From Panorpa germanica (lineage: Eukaryota; Arthropoda; Insecta; Mecoptera; Panorpidae): 64,000 nucleotides of DNA. The DNA lies in NCBI GenBank assembly GCA_963678705.1, contig OY783207.1:22604001-22668000 (forward strand), written 5' to 3'. Each line of letters starts with the position of its first letter. Positions within the stretch are counted from its first letter, which is position 1. Made by a program: the position numbers and the translations under genes. Shown piece by piece: positions 1 to 11,587 of this stretch. A model generated the notes under the pieces. That model had not been told where the DNA came from. It ran no database searches and saw only the letters and a list, made by a program, of their open reading frames with translations.

Positions 1-633
1 CGGTATGAATACCGGATTTGCTCGTGGTTGATTTGATATTTACAAGCAAAGCATATGTCGATCGCAAGGTCTCACTCCTATATCGATAAATAATTGTGAT
101 AGTCTTGTCACTTGACCCCCTATAATGCGAGTTCCTATAGTGCGAACTCATGCAACGCGACAAAAATATTACGACGACAACCTCCTTTCTATTAAATGTC
201 TAATAAACTTAAGAAAATATTAACATAACTCGTACTCATTCCTAAATTCTAAAGGTTCTCGTTGATTGTTACTGCTCGGTAAACAAAAAACCTTGACGTT
301 TCTAATATTGCATGTGTTTCAGATTTTAATTTAATGATTAATGATACGCATTATCTTTAAAATATGCAAAATAAAAGTTAACCATTTTGCCCCTAAACCT
401 GTTCTAATAACTAATAATTTTTTAGAGCTCGATTTCTTAATTCCGTATTTAAATAGAGGTTAATAAACTTAAACTTAATAAAATTAATTTATTTAATATT
501 CAAAACTTGACGGATATACATCAATTTGAAGTTTGAATTTTGTTTTACTGCGTAATATTCCGGTTGTTATCCTAGTAGTTGATGACGTCACGAACTTAAG
601 AGAATAATTCGTAACAACTAATGTTATAGAGTG
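1..633. other. AT-rich intergenic, no gene seen
   Basis: AT-rich sequence with short broken reading frames only. I see no coding signal, RNA gene or clear repeat boundary before the foldback element that begins near 634. Confidence 0.5.
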
Positions 634-1286
634 AGATCCCAAAGCCGGCAGACATCACTTATTTTCTGATGATCCAAATGTGTAAGATTGAGTAGTGCTA
701 GTATGTACAATGATTGTATGCCTACTTGCTAACTTGACCAGGCGCCCATTTTCCAGGTATCAGGTAATCAAGGTTTATGTCTCACTCACTCTCATGAGCA
801 CGGATAATGCTCTCGCTCTTACTCATAGCGGAATTAAAATTGGGCTAGGGGATGTTTGGCTCCTTGGATCGGTCTATCCTCTTGTAAAACGTTTTAAAAC
901 AGTTGTCTCGCTGACATATATAAAAATGGATCATCAGAAAATAACTAAGTTTTAAGTAAATTTTTTGTCAGCTTTAAAGCGTCTGCAAGGTAATACAAGG
1001 TATTACAAGACAACTGTTTTAAAACGTTTTACAAGAGGACAGATTGATCCAAGTGGCCAAACATCCCCTAGACCCAATTTTAATTTCGCTATGAGTAGGA
1101 GCGAGAGGGCATTATCCGTGCGCATAAGAGTGAGTGAGACATAAACCTTGTTTACCTGATACCTGGAAAATGGCCGCCTGGTCAAGTTAGCAGGTAGGCA
1201 TACGATCATTGTACATACTAACACTACTCAATCTTACACATTTTGTTCATCAGAAAATAAGTGATGTCTGCCGGTCCTGGGATCTT
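634..1286. repeat. Foldback element with two ~280-bp inverted arms
   Basis: The left arm (about 634-917) is repeated as its reverse complement in the right arm (about 965-1286). The outer ends read AGATCCCAAAGCCGGCAGAC on the left and, reverse-complemented, nearly the same on the right (AGATCCCAGGACCGGCAGAC). The match continues through the segment containing AAAACGTTTTAAAACAGTTG to an almost closed hairpin tip near 917-965. Differences between the arms are scattered substitutions and a small insertion near the tip. Short ORFs in both arms encode near-identical peptides only because the DNA is duplicated. This looks like a non-autonomous foldback or MITE-type DNA element. I cannot name the family. 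Confidence 0.8.
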
Positions 1287-1406
1287 GGACTATTATTTGT
1301 TTTATATTACATTATGTTGAAACATGGTTCTACTCAACAGCTGCTATAACTTTGACATTCGTTACTGCATCTCTTTTGCAGTTTTCTCGTTTAGCAGTGA
1401 TTGTAA

Positions 1407-1760
1407 TCTTAATATATATAATCTTAATATATATAAATTACGTGTCACGTTGTCTGTCCGCGATGGACTCCTAAATTACTTAACCGATTTTAATCAAATT
1501 TGTACACCGTGTGCAGTTTGATCAACCTTGAAAGATAGGATAGCTTACATCTCAATTTATGATTGCAATATTATCTTATTGCAAATTATTTGTCTATTAA
1601 TTATCTGTATATGACATCTGGCGACGATGATGGCGACATCTGTTGACTAGATTGAGTAAATATTCTGTTGACTAGATTGAGTAAATTTTCAATAGATGGC
1701 GCTATGTAATGTAATATGACAAAAACGTTAGTCGCAGCAACGCGTGGCCGGGACAGCTAG
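1407..1760 (+). mobile_element. Non-autonomous Helitron-like element
   Basis: The element begins with TC inside a TCTTAATATATATAA block, which is itself duplicated (TC at 1407 or 1422). It runs through a segment with GTCACGTTGTCTGTCCGC and a stretch resembling widespread insect Helitron sequence (CCGATTTTAATCAAATTTG). It ends GGGACAGCTAG, and CTAG followed by host T is the expected Helitron 3' terminus. A GC-rich stretch just before the end could form the terminal hairpin. No Rep/helicase coding is present. Internally a 24-bp unit containing TTGACTAGATTGAGTAAAT is tandemly duplicated at about 1638-1686. Confidence 0.6.
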
Positions 1761-2090
1761 TAGTTTATAAATGATAGTGGAAATAAGGTGAAGTAGCAAT
1801 GACGTTGTCAACAGAAGTCATTTTTTGTAACTTATTAGCCCTTTAACTATTAAAGGGAAAGAATGACTATTGCAATCGTTAATATTTTCTAGAATATAGA
1901 GAATTGAATATTTGAGGTTTTGATAGGCAACTTTATCAGTTATGGTTCTTAACCCAATTCAGAAGATATTTACTTTCGTACTTTGCGTTACCAATGACTT
2001 ATTCTCAAGATAAGTTTTATTTAAGAAGGATGCACATAAAAACCTATCCTAAATGTTTCGTTTATGTTGACGATATTGTCTTTACCTTTC
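1761..2090. other. Intergenic; upstream of 7SL
   Basis: No gene seen. It should contain any external promoter elements for the 7SL gene, but I cannot identify them with confidence. Confidence 0.4.
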
Positions 2091-2389
2091 GACCGGGAGC
2101 GTGGCGCCTCCTGTAATCTGAGCTACTCGGAGGTCGGGTTTTGAGGATTTCTTGAGGTCGGGAGTTCTGGTGCTGGGTGGCGTATGTTGACTGGACGTCC
2201 GCACTAAGCTCGCCATCAACATGGGTACCCTGGGGGAGCTTGGGGTATTCAGGTTGTCTAAGGAGGGGCGAACCGGGCCAGGGAGGACACTCAGCAGCCA
2301 AGAGTCCCCGTGGTGAGCAGTAGTGGGATCGCGTCCGGGAGTACGTGCCCAGTTTCAGCCCGATCAATACAGAGAGACCAAAATCTTTT
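2091..2389 (+). ncRNA. 7SL: 7SL RNA (signal recognition particle RNA)
   Basis: This is the RNA scaffold of the signal recognition particle, which targets nascent secretory proteins to the ER. The 5' Alu domain is visible (CCGGGAGCGTGGCGCC, then CTGTAATC and GAGCTACTCGG). The S domain shows the conserved GTCCGCACTAAGCTCG and CATCAACATGG segments, the GTCTAAGGAGGGGCGAACCG strand, and the helix 8 region GTGAGCAGTAGTGGGATCGC. The length is about 300 nt, normal for animals. A TTTT at 2385-2388 and T6 at 2395-2400 fit Pol III termination. The ends are approximate. It lies about 420 bp upstream of a U6 gene on the same strand. All diagnostic segments look intact, so this may be a functional gene rather than a retropseudogene, and no poly(A) tail follows it. 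Confidence 0.88.
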
Positions 2390-2780
2390 GCTACTTTTTT
2401 TAAAATATATTTTTTTATTATTAACAATTTTATTTACTCAAATTAATTTATTTGTTATTATTTATTGAAATTTAAAGACAATTTTCAAGACACGAGCAAC
2501 CATACACATAACTCTACCTAATAGTTTGCGTCTTGGATAATATTATGATTGACTTCGCATAGATGGCGCAACTATATTTTTAAAAGTCTATACTAATTTC
2601 GATGCATTGTTATCCCCTAATTAACAAGTTTTCTAATTGTATCTTAAGCTAGGTGAATAACTTAAATTATAATAGTTATAGTACAAGTACATTTTTGACC
2701 ACAAGTATACGTATTTAAATAAAATTTTAGATTTGAAATTTGAATAACAGTCACTACTGTTGTACACGGAAGATGTGTCC
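2390..2780. other. Spacer between 7SL and U6
   Basis: AT-rich spacer with no gene seen. The proximal sequence element of the U6 promoter should lie in its last ~60 bp, but I cannot define it by eye. Confidence 0.4.
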
Positions 2781-2788
2781 TATATATA
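2781..2788 (+). promoter_or_regulatory. U6 TATA box
   Basis: TATATATA starts exactly 30 bp upstream of the U6 5' end at 2811. That is the spacing used by type 3 Pol III promoters, which have a TATA box plus an upstream PSE. Confidence 0.7.
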
Positions 2789-2810
2789 CAAATTTTAAGC
2801 AATTACTCTT

Positions 2811-2827
2811 GTTCTTGCTTCGGCAGA

Positions 2828-2867
<40 letters not shown>

Positions 2868-2917
2868 GGCCCCTGCGCAAGGATGACACGCAAAATCGTG
2901 AAGCGTTCCACATTTTT
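2811..2917 (+). ncRNA. U6: U6 spliceosomal snRNA
   Basis: Catalytic snRNA of the spliceosome. The 5' stem-loop GTTCTTGCTTCGGCAGAAC is present. It is followed by the conserved central region with the ACAGAGA box (GATACAGAGAAGATTAGC), the AGC triad region, the internal stem-loop (TGGCCCCTGCGCAAGGATGA) and the 3' end CGTTCCACATTTTT. Length is 107 nt, with a T7 run as Pol III terminator. A TATA box sits at -30, which argues for a functional copy rather than a retropseudogene. Confidence 0.96.
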
Positions 2918-3965
2918 TTGTCAATTTTCTTTTTATTTCATTCACATTTTGTATAAGTCATTCTAAATTTTAAGACATGAATTAATTTTTGTTTAGCACA
3001 GTGCTGCACTGGATAAAATGATATCTGTAACAAGTGTACATTGTAAAGATTGTTACAAATTTTGACCGGATACAATAGAATCTAAGTTTTTGCCTTAGAC
3101 CATATGTATATGTAGAGTGAATAGCCTATATTTCCTATAGATTAAAAGTGTGTGCGAGAGAGAAAGGTATATGTTCCTATTTGTTCTCTATGCACATGTG
3201 TCGAAAGGTGGCAGCTGTCTAGATGTAATCAATATTAAGATATATTAAATATGTAAAGGAATTATATTTCTTTAGTTGATACAAAGCTCGTCTGTCGGTA
3301 TAACAGTGAACTATTTATATTTATTTTTTTAAATGCCATAAACTGCGCAGTTTCTTTTTGATTTTAAAAGTTTTTACAACTTCAAAAGCGTCTAGTATTT
3401 CTTTTAAATAACGAAGATGCTTGAAACTTGGTTTATTAGATTAGGTACATATCTGACAAACTCCAAGGGATTAAACAATTAACATACCAACTTAAATTGG
3501 GTCACTGTTAGCATTTAACTGTCAGAAATTGTGTTTTTATAAAAATAACATAAAAATAGATAAAAAATAAATAAGAAGACTTCGGCTAAGACATGTATGG
3601 CTCAAAAAGTTCTAAATGGTGTCAACTATCATTCCCTTAAGGCTTTGCATCTTGCTACCAAACACCCTGTATAACAATTATTCTATCACTGACAAGCTTC
3701 TACTATGTTCTAAGTTTTTATTCTGCTAACAACACCGCTACCAAATAAGTTTATGATATAACCACATAGTCAACTAAACCTTTTAACAACCGAATCCAGA
3801 AAATACAGTGCTGGCCATAAAATCGAACCGAATGGTCTTGGTCAGATTAAAACCACTCTGTAACTAGAAGCAAAACTTTCTATTAGCTGCTTTATACTAG
3901 CCACATTACGAGTATATTTAATTTATTAGTTGTGAAAAGTAATTAACATAAAATATTACTTTTAG
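2918..3965. repeat. Intergenic with repeat fragments
   Basis: No gene seen. Three repeat fragments can be recognised. One is a solo copy, about 3008-3045, of the CACTGGATAAAAT...TCTGTAAC unit also found near 36.2, 48.6, 50.4 and 62.9 kb. Another, 3251-3315, is a reverse-orientation copy of the end of the repeat at 30.2 and 60.3 kb (TTTCTTTAGTTGATACAAAG, GACGAGC-type). The third, about 3690-3845, is a degraded reverse-orientation copy of the tRNA-derived SINE seen at 24.7 and 35.2 kb. A possible 3' splice site (TATTACTTTTAG) ends at 3965. Confidence 0.5.
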
Positions 3966-4044
3966 ATGGTGATATCAACGTAACGCAGACACCTCAACAA
4001 ACAATATTTGATAGTAATCATTAAATAACTAAAATCTATTAAAA

Positions 4045-7000
4045 ATGAAAAACATATTTGAGTTTCTACAGGAAGGCGATAAAAATATAATCCTCGGAGA
4101 TCATAAGGATGTTGTTCTACTCCTTGGAAATACAGGATCAGGAAAAAGCACACTGACGCAATACATAGCCGGCGACAATCAGAAACTTATATCCACTGAA
4201 ACATTAGAAGGAACTGGAGAATATATAATAATAGATGATCAGAGAATTAGCAATTCCACAATAACCTCAAAAACTATTTACCCCGAGCTGGTGGTAGACG
4301 CAGCCACCGACACCGCCTTCTACGACTGCCCCGGGTTCAGTGACACCAGAAGCGCAGAGTTTGACATCGCTGCGACGTACTTCGTGAAGAAGGTCATCGA
4401 CTATGCCGACTCTGTGAAGCTGGTCTTCGTCGTAAGCTATCCCTCAGTGCAAGCTGGAGTTGATCGGCACGATTTCATGACGTTGGTGAGGCATATAACT
4501 ACGCTGGTAAAAGACATCGATAAATTTGGAGATGGAATCGCCCTCGTAGTAACTAAAGTTAATAACGACTACAAAAAGGTGGGACAAACATTTACGGTTG
4601 TACCCGACGAGACTGTTATCAGAAAAATTGCGGCTTATTTATCGACGATAAAGTCATCTCTGGAAGACAATTTGAGTAAAGAAATAACTGAAGGCGAAAG
4701 AGTTTTCTACAATAAAGCGGTAACACTAATCAGCTTCCTGCTGGTTCAGTATGATGACAAATATGTAAGACTGGGAATATTCAGAAGACCAGACGAATCC
4801 GGACCACTAAGTAACATTCCTCTAATGCAAGAAGGCAAGAAGAGTTTGGTGAAAATGATTCATAACGATATCAGCTTTGTTCCGAAGAATCAAAATGATT
4901 TTGGTTACACTGTCTCCGAGTCTTCTAAGAATGTAATATTCAGCATGGTGGATCTCATAAACCAAGACATTGCTTTTTACACAGAAAACACTGGCCAGCA
5001 GATTCTGTCCTACTATTACACCAGGATTGAAAATTCTAAGAACATCCAGGAGTTGCAACAAGAGCTGGAGGAAGGATACAGCGCATGGTCCGATTTCATC
5101 AGCCAGGTTGGAGAATCCGAGAAACCTGAAACGTTCGTTATGAAAATAGTTTCTGTTATAAATAATTTCAAGTTCAACATTATCGACAACGGATTAATAA
5201 ATATATTAAACAAAGGCTTATATTTAGACTTCCTGCAGTCTGTTAGTAACAAGGAGCTGAAGACGAGATCATTGGATTGGTTGAGTCCTTTCCAAAGCGC
5301 AACGGCAACAATTAACGAGTTGAAGAGTTGGAACCAATTCTCCATAGATTTGTATCACAAGTTGTCAGAATATGACATCCAAAGAGATACTACAAAATAC
5401 AATGTTGCCAACCTCAGCGAATGGGGCTTACGTGAGAAACAGCAAGGTATTTACGTAAACAAGGAGAACATACATCAGTTTCTCAATATAGCCACCACAC
5501 TAAACATAAACACCAACATTTTGAACACCAAAGTGTTCGACAGTAGCAGAATTCTGGATGACATCAACAACGTGTTGTTTTTGACGTTAAGAAGCAGAGC
5601 GGTTTCATCATGTCCGGAGCCGGGGATGTTGTTGGTGAAGGGAGATTTCATTAAATTGAGTGATATCTCTTCAAGCATGTGTGGCGGAAACGTAAAAGCC
5701 GTTGAGATTCTAGCTTTGAATACCGTGTTCGTAGATGAAGACTTAGTCAGAGAAACGGACAATATGCAAGTTGCCATTATAGCACCAAAATGGCATGTAA
5801 TTGGTAACAGGAAGATATCTGTCAATGGTTCGCCTGGAGTAGCACATGAAATGGAAAGAGCAGAGGATGCATTTTACGTTGACCATGCGATTAAGTCTCC
5901 TGGCAAGCCCGGAAAACCTGGATTGCCAGGTGGAAACGGAGGAAATGTAATATTCATAGGACAACGTTTTGTGAATGAAGAGTACCTATCGGTTACAGCT
6001 AATGGTGGACGAGGTGGTCCTGGACAACATGGAGGACATGGAGCTAAAGGATACAGAGGTGATGATGCCATTACTCCAACTCCAGATGGTGAAGATGACG
6101 GTTTATGGAGGCTAAAACTGCCTTATGAAAAAGTTGGAGCGGGCTGGTCCCGTACTAACATTTGGAAAGGCCTTAAATGGTATTATCACAAATACAAGTT
6201 TCATGGCTCACTTGGAGGTAACGGCACCAACGGAAATGCTGGTGGCGCAAGTGGTTTCGGCGGGAATGAAGGAAGAATTGATGTAATATCATTAAGTGTT
6301 CCACCAAAAGTCAAAATTGTTACTAAGAATGGTGAGTTCGGAATGTCAGGTAAAGGGGGCTTAGGTGGTGAAGGTGGTACCAGTGGATGTAATAAATATC
6401 AGGTGAGAGAAAAGCGCTGGAAAATTAATTCCGACGATAAAATGTCTTGGGAAGATACAGAATTAGAATGCTTAAACATCAAAGCTGCATCTGGAATCAA
6501 TGGACTAGATAATGAAAATACTTCGGGCAGACAACTTCCTGGAGAAGCTCATTTGCCAGACTTTTCCTTAACTCTGACTCGGTATAGAAGTTATTTAAGA
6601 GAAAATCTAAAGAATCGGTTTAAAAATGAACATTTGTTTGCTTTTCTGGATGAGTTGGATACGAATCCTACTGTTACAAACTTATACGGTACACTGGGAT
6701 ACCTGGGTGAGCTAAAAGGACTAGAGAAACATTTTTACACTTTAAATAATATTGATTTGCTGCCGTTTTACGAGAGGCTATTGCGAAAAATCGCTGATTA
6801 CGCAAAGAAGCCAAAGGATACAGAGAAAAGCCAACAGCATAAGAAAGTTTTGAGTTATCTCTACACCGCAACTTTCAGCAAAATATTAAGTATAAAGACA
6901 TCAACTGAATCTAACTTAATCATCGATATTAACGAATATCTAGATTTGTCGGTAAATAACATTCAAAAGCTTCGTGAGAGCAGTAAATTAGATGTCGTAA

Positions 7001-10000
7001 ATTCAAGCAAAAGTAGCTACAAGAACAAAATCAACTCCAAAATATCTGAAGCCGTTAATTTTATTGAAGACGAGATTTCCCCGGAAGTGAACAAAGTAAA
7101 CGTTCAACTGCACAGCGAAATAGATTCGTTGGTTGACGAAACTAAAGAACTACAAAGAACACTGTTGTTGAGAAAGTTCTTTGGCATCGTTCAAGGAATC
7201 AGTCAGGCGGTTAGTATGCTGGGTCCTGTAGGAGCAACTATCAGTACCGTGGAAGGAGGAAAAACTGTTGTTGCTGAATCATTACTGTTGGATAACTCAA
7301 TAACGCAAGAAAAGGAGTTCAGGTTACCTCCTGCAATTAAGCATGTCTTGAAATCAACCAGAAATAAGTTAAAATTATTTAGAAACAAAAAGGTAAACAC
7401 GTTTGAGAACCGTTTGGATGAACTATATACGACATTGTTTGAGTATCCCGATGAACTGGGTAACACAAGGATCAAAATAACAGAAACAAAAACTAAATTA
7501 TCTGAATTACGTACCGATGATGGACTGAACATCGACAAAGTGCAATTGCTGGAAGACAGTTTCTACAGAGATTTAAGAATCGAAGAAGTGGAATTACAAG
7601 ATGAAATAAAGAAGCCCGATCCAAGAGCGAGAGTTGCATCAAAGATGATCAACAACTTCTTAAAAGAAACACAAGTTGTTAATATATCCGTTGATGTATA
7701 CAGCACCAATAAAAACAAAGGAAATAAAATGGCAAACATGAGTGCAGCAATTAGAAAAGCACAGGCTCAAATGGACGCTCTGGAAGAATACGAGAAAAGA
7801 ATTTATAATACTCTGATCCCCTTGATCCGAGAAATGCAGAATGCTATAAACGATTTGGAGAATAAATTGAAAACAAAATCCGAGGTGGCTCTCATTGTGT
7901 CTCAGTGGCAGATACAGACCATCATAAAGGACATGAAACTTGAAATGCAACAATTCACTAAAGGATTTGACGTACAAGAAAATCTAGCTCGATGCGTGGA
8001 GAAGCTTGGCGAAGTCATGAGCACCATCATCAATGTATACGATAGAATACAGAGCTACCAGGATCAGGAGATATTGGCTGATTACATTGCAGATATCAGT
8101 TCTCCAGCAGCTGACAGTATAACTGTCACAGATTCCAAACTGGCCAGTGCCTTAAACAGCCTGGAGTTAATGATTCAGTCCAACATAGTCCTGGGACAGT
8201 ATGAGCGAGCTGTCAATGGATTCAAGCAGTGGGTGTTCCCATTCGCACACTTCTACCTGGAGGAATACCGCCTTCCAGCACAACTGAACTTAGAGAACAA
8301 CATACAAAACCTGGTGTCAACAGCAGTAACTAAAATAACGAACTTAAAATCCAAGGTGCAGGAATATAATTCGTCTATACAGAAATACGATGAACACATC
8401 CTCAAAGGAGATTTCAACAGTTTCTATAAATCCAATCTGCCGTTCTATGTGTGGAAGAATGAAGTATATCACGACATGATAGCAAAACTTTTGTCTGGGG
8501 AAGAGATAATAGTAAAAGCTGACGTCAGAGATAGCCTGCCAAACAGAAACGCTGTTAAATTCAATTTATTGGAGCTCCACTTGAGACCTAGGACAGAAGA
8601 GCAGCAAATGGAGTTGGACTCGAAGTTGCGAAACTTCAGGGTGGAGATGACGCACATGGGCAACTCCTATTACCGGTGCATTGACAAATTCTACGTCATC
8701 ACGAGTGAGAGTCAAACTATCAGATACACTTTCGAGAAGGGAGAGAATGGTCAACCTATAAACACGAACATTGTGTACAACAAGATAAGGGATGGCGATT
8801 TAATGCTCAGCCCCTACGCGATGTGGGGTTTCAAACTGGTCAATGTGACGGACGTCAGTTTCAGTGAGTTGGAGAAATACAACACGGAAGTCGATCTAGA
8901 ACTAGTGGGGCGTGGTCAGTACGTGAGTGATGATGTCACCGTGTGTAATTCAACATTGGACCACTATTACAAGGTATGTAATATCCTAGATAAGTCTTAA
9001 TTGTTTAATTATCAACAACAAAATAAAATGAGTCACTGTTATACTTTCCTTAACGTTATAATGTTCTTTTTACTTTTTTTCAAATAGTCCTAGCGCTTTT
9101 CCTTGTAGCAAAGGGACGTGTGTCGAATCAAATATATATTTGCAAAACACAATTTTGAGTTTCAAGGTCCTCTAATTTCGTTGAATTTATCAATTTTCGT
9201 AGGTTTATGCATAAGTTTACACAATTAAAATTACGAATTTCTCTTACAGGTGGACAACACAATTCACACTCACGAGCAAGAAGAACTGCAGGACGTGTTG
9301 ACAGACATTGTAAGAAACGGTTTTAATAACCCAATGGAAGATGACAATGGAACGCATCACGTTAAGCGTCGATCACTTCCAAAAGAAGAGTACGAGTTTA
9401 TCAGCAACGCTGCCTCTAGCGCCGGTTCACCAATTAACGACGCGTTAAATTGGATGAGGAAGAGAAGCGGCATGTTGATGTCCACAGTATTGAGTCCAAT
9501 TCAGCAAATCAACGATTGGATTACAGGCGAAAGTGTTAAACCGGATATGTTGTCATCTGCATATCAACAGTACTCTCATAGTTTTTCCGATGGTGGGTTG
9601 ACATCTTGGTCCGGGTTTAATTCGAATGGAGCCCTAATCTTAGCAGACGTGTTAATCAGGAAGATTACCAAAGCTAAGCCTTGCTGCACCGTTGAACAAG
9701 ACGTATCGCACTCGGAAGCACAGGCTTTCGTGTTGAATACTATGGTACAGTTCGAGGAATTACTGGAGGCTGAAATGGAAAGGAAGAATATTTTGAAATC
9801 AGAGATAGATTTAGATCCAGTAGCTTTGCAGAAGAAGTTATTGATCGCGGTTTTAGAAGGCGACCGATTTAAGGCTGCTGAGTTGTTGTATGACGCGGCG
9901 AAGGGCGCCACCCATTCTTGGAGGCAAACAGAAATTGAAATCTTTAAAGACAACATTTTAAAAATAATTGCTGTGCAAGATAATAGTATTTCGTTGAGAG

Positions 10001-10113
10001 ATAGTGAAGTAATGGGAAAGGCAGATACAGGGGCTGTTGGAGCAATTTATAAAGGAGGAAGTTATATTTTAGATGCAAAATGCATAAGTTATCAGCGTGC
10101 TCAATTAACGTAA
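4045..10113 (+). CDS. Giant P-loop GTPase / collagen-like / coiled-coil protein with latrotoxin-CTD-like tail
   Basis: Two exons, join(4045..8973, 9250..10113), give 1,930 aa. The donor is AAG|GTATGT, the acceptor CTCTTACAG|GTG, the intron 276 bp in phase 0. ATG follows TATTAAAA, and a possible 5'UTR acceptor ends at 3965. Residues 1-210 form a TRAFAC-type GTPase resembling septin/AIG1-like enzymes: G1 GNTGSGKST at 28-36, G3 DCPG at 94-97, G4 TKVN at 170-173. Residues about 618-782 are glycine-rich, with a short collagen-like GKPGKPGLPG run and later GG/GN-rich blocks. Residues about 950-1330 are rich in charged heptad-like helices. Exon 2 (residues 1644-1930) has a KRR site, a hydrophobic helix and an ILADVLIRKIT segment that resemble the latrotoxin C-terminal domain. 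There is no signal peptide or obvious transmembrane segment. The precise function is unknown. GTP binding is well supported by motif, the toxin-tail resemblance is inference. The reading frame is intact throughout, so the gene is probably under selection. Confidence 0.85.
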
Positions 10114-10118
10114 ATCTA

Positions 10119-10124
10119 AATAAA
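10119..10124 (+). terminator. Poly(A) signal of the GTPase gene
   Basis: AATAAA lies 5 bp after the stop codon, giving a very short 3' UTR. A later signal may be used instead. Confidence 0.5.
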
Positions 10125-11507
10125 TATTCTGATGTCATATTGTTTTTCCTCCGGAAGTTAAGGAATTTTTATTGTTCCAGTTTGTATTTGGCGTACCTAT
10201 GGCACATATTAAAGTTTGCAGTCCATTGCGACTAAATACATTGCAATATGGAATAAGGCCCAAGAAAAGGTTATTTACTTCCGAGTGTAGCCAATTATAC
10301 GAGATACAATTACCTCAATAATTTTGTAAATATTTTACTACAGAAATATGTTAGCTATTGCTGTTCTAGTTATATTATCAAGTAATTAAGATAACGTATT
10401 GTCAATGCTGTAACTTTTAAACTACGATTTAAATTAAAGTCCTAGTAAATTATACATGATTTTTAAATTAGAATAAGTTAATATTAATATTTATTGTGTG
10501 CATTATACAAAAAAAGAAAGAAAATATATAGAATATTTATTAAGGCGTTATACATAGTATACGCATTAGCATACTTCTAGTACATCTTAAGAACGCTTTT
10601 AAAAGGATTATAAAGCCTTAATAAATATCTTTAAAGGGTAAAGTTTTTTTGAACAGCTATAAAATTAGACCCTTCTTGATAAAATAATAGTAAGTATTAT
10701 TTAAGTGGCATATTACGTATGTATGTAAGATTATATTTAAATTTTTTGTTTCCCGATATTGTACTTGGTAAATGATTTTTGTTACAGGAAGATACAGAGA
10801 TACAGAGATATGTCAATGGCTTGTGAGAAATAAAGACTTTTTGAAGTATGTTTTTATTGTAAAAATTTAGATGGTAAATATTGTATTTTCGTATCTTTTA
10901 TTCTTCTTATATAGTACGAATACGTCAAAATTATTACATAGCATTCGTTAAAATTTGGCCTAAGTTGGTCAAAATAGAAATTACTTATTCAGTGTTAACA
11001 TACCTTTTGCTGAATACTGGCTTCCTAGGATTCAAACTAATTGAAACAGATCGTAAACGGTTTGAACATATAATAGTTTTTAATAGTAAAACAGTGAAGT
11101 CTCACTACTTCATCGCTTACCTTCTGAATTTATCCCTCCTATGCTCACTTCTTGTCTTGTGAAATTTTTGCCGATCATATTGCCATTATCTCGGAATGCT
11201 GTTCGTATCACTGCGTGTCATCTTGTCAACATACTCGTACACCAAGTTTACAAAACTACAATTACATAATGCCAAATAAGTAATATAAATAATGAATAAT
11301 ACTGCATACAAAGTTAATATTATAAATCTAAAAGACACAAATGATGCAATGAAGTTGAGTTTTCCTAAGAAGCATGTGTACCAGAACTTCAAAATAGAAA
11401 TACATATTCTACTGGTACCAAAAACCCCCCATCTTTAAAAGCCATTCTATTTTATATATTTCTAATTTAAATATTATAGGAAGTGCTTGCAATTGCAAAG
11501 CAATTGT

Positions 11508-11587
11508 ATCATATATTAAAACCTCTTAAAATATATTCTATCATATATTCAAACCTTTTAGAATATATTTTATCATTTATTGAAAAC
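11508..11587. repeat. 32-bp tandem repeat, ~2.5 copies
   Basis: The unit starts ATCATATATT and continues with AAACCTCTTAAAATATATTCT. It is repeated with a few substitutions at 11540 and partially at 11572. Confidence 0.75.

Noticed and set aside
695..1224. Two similar ORFs on opposite strands
   Set aside because: They are the two arms of the foldback repeat read in opposite directions.
2062..2427. 121-codon minus-strand ORF
   Set aside because: It is the complement of the 7SL RNA gene and has no protein-like features.
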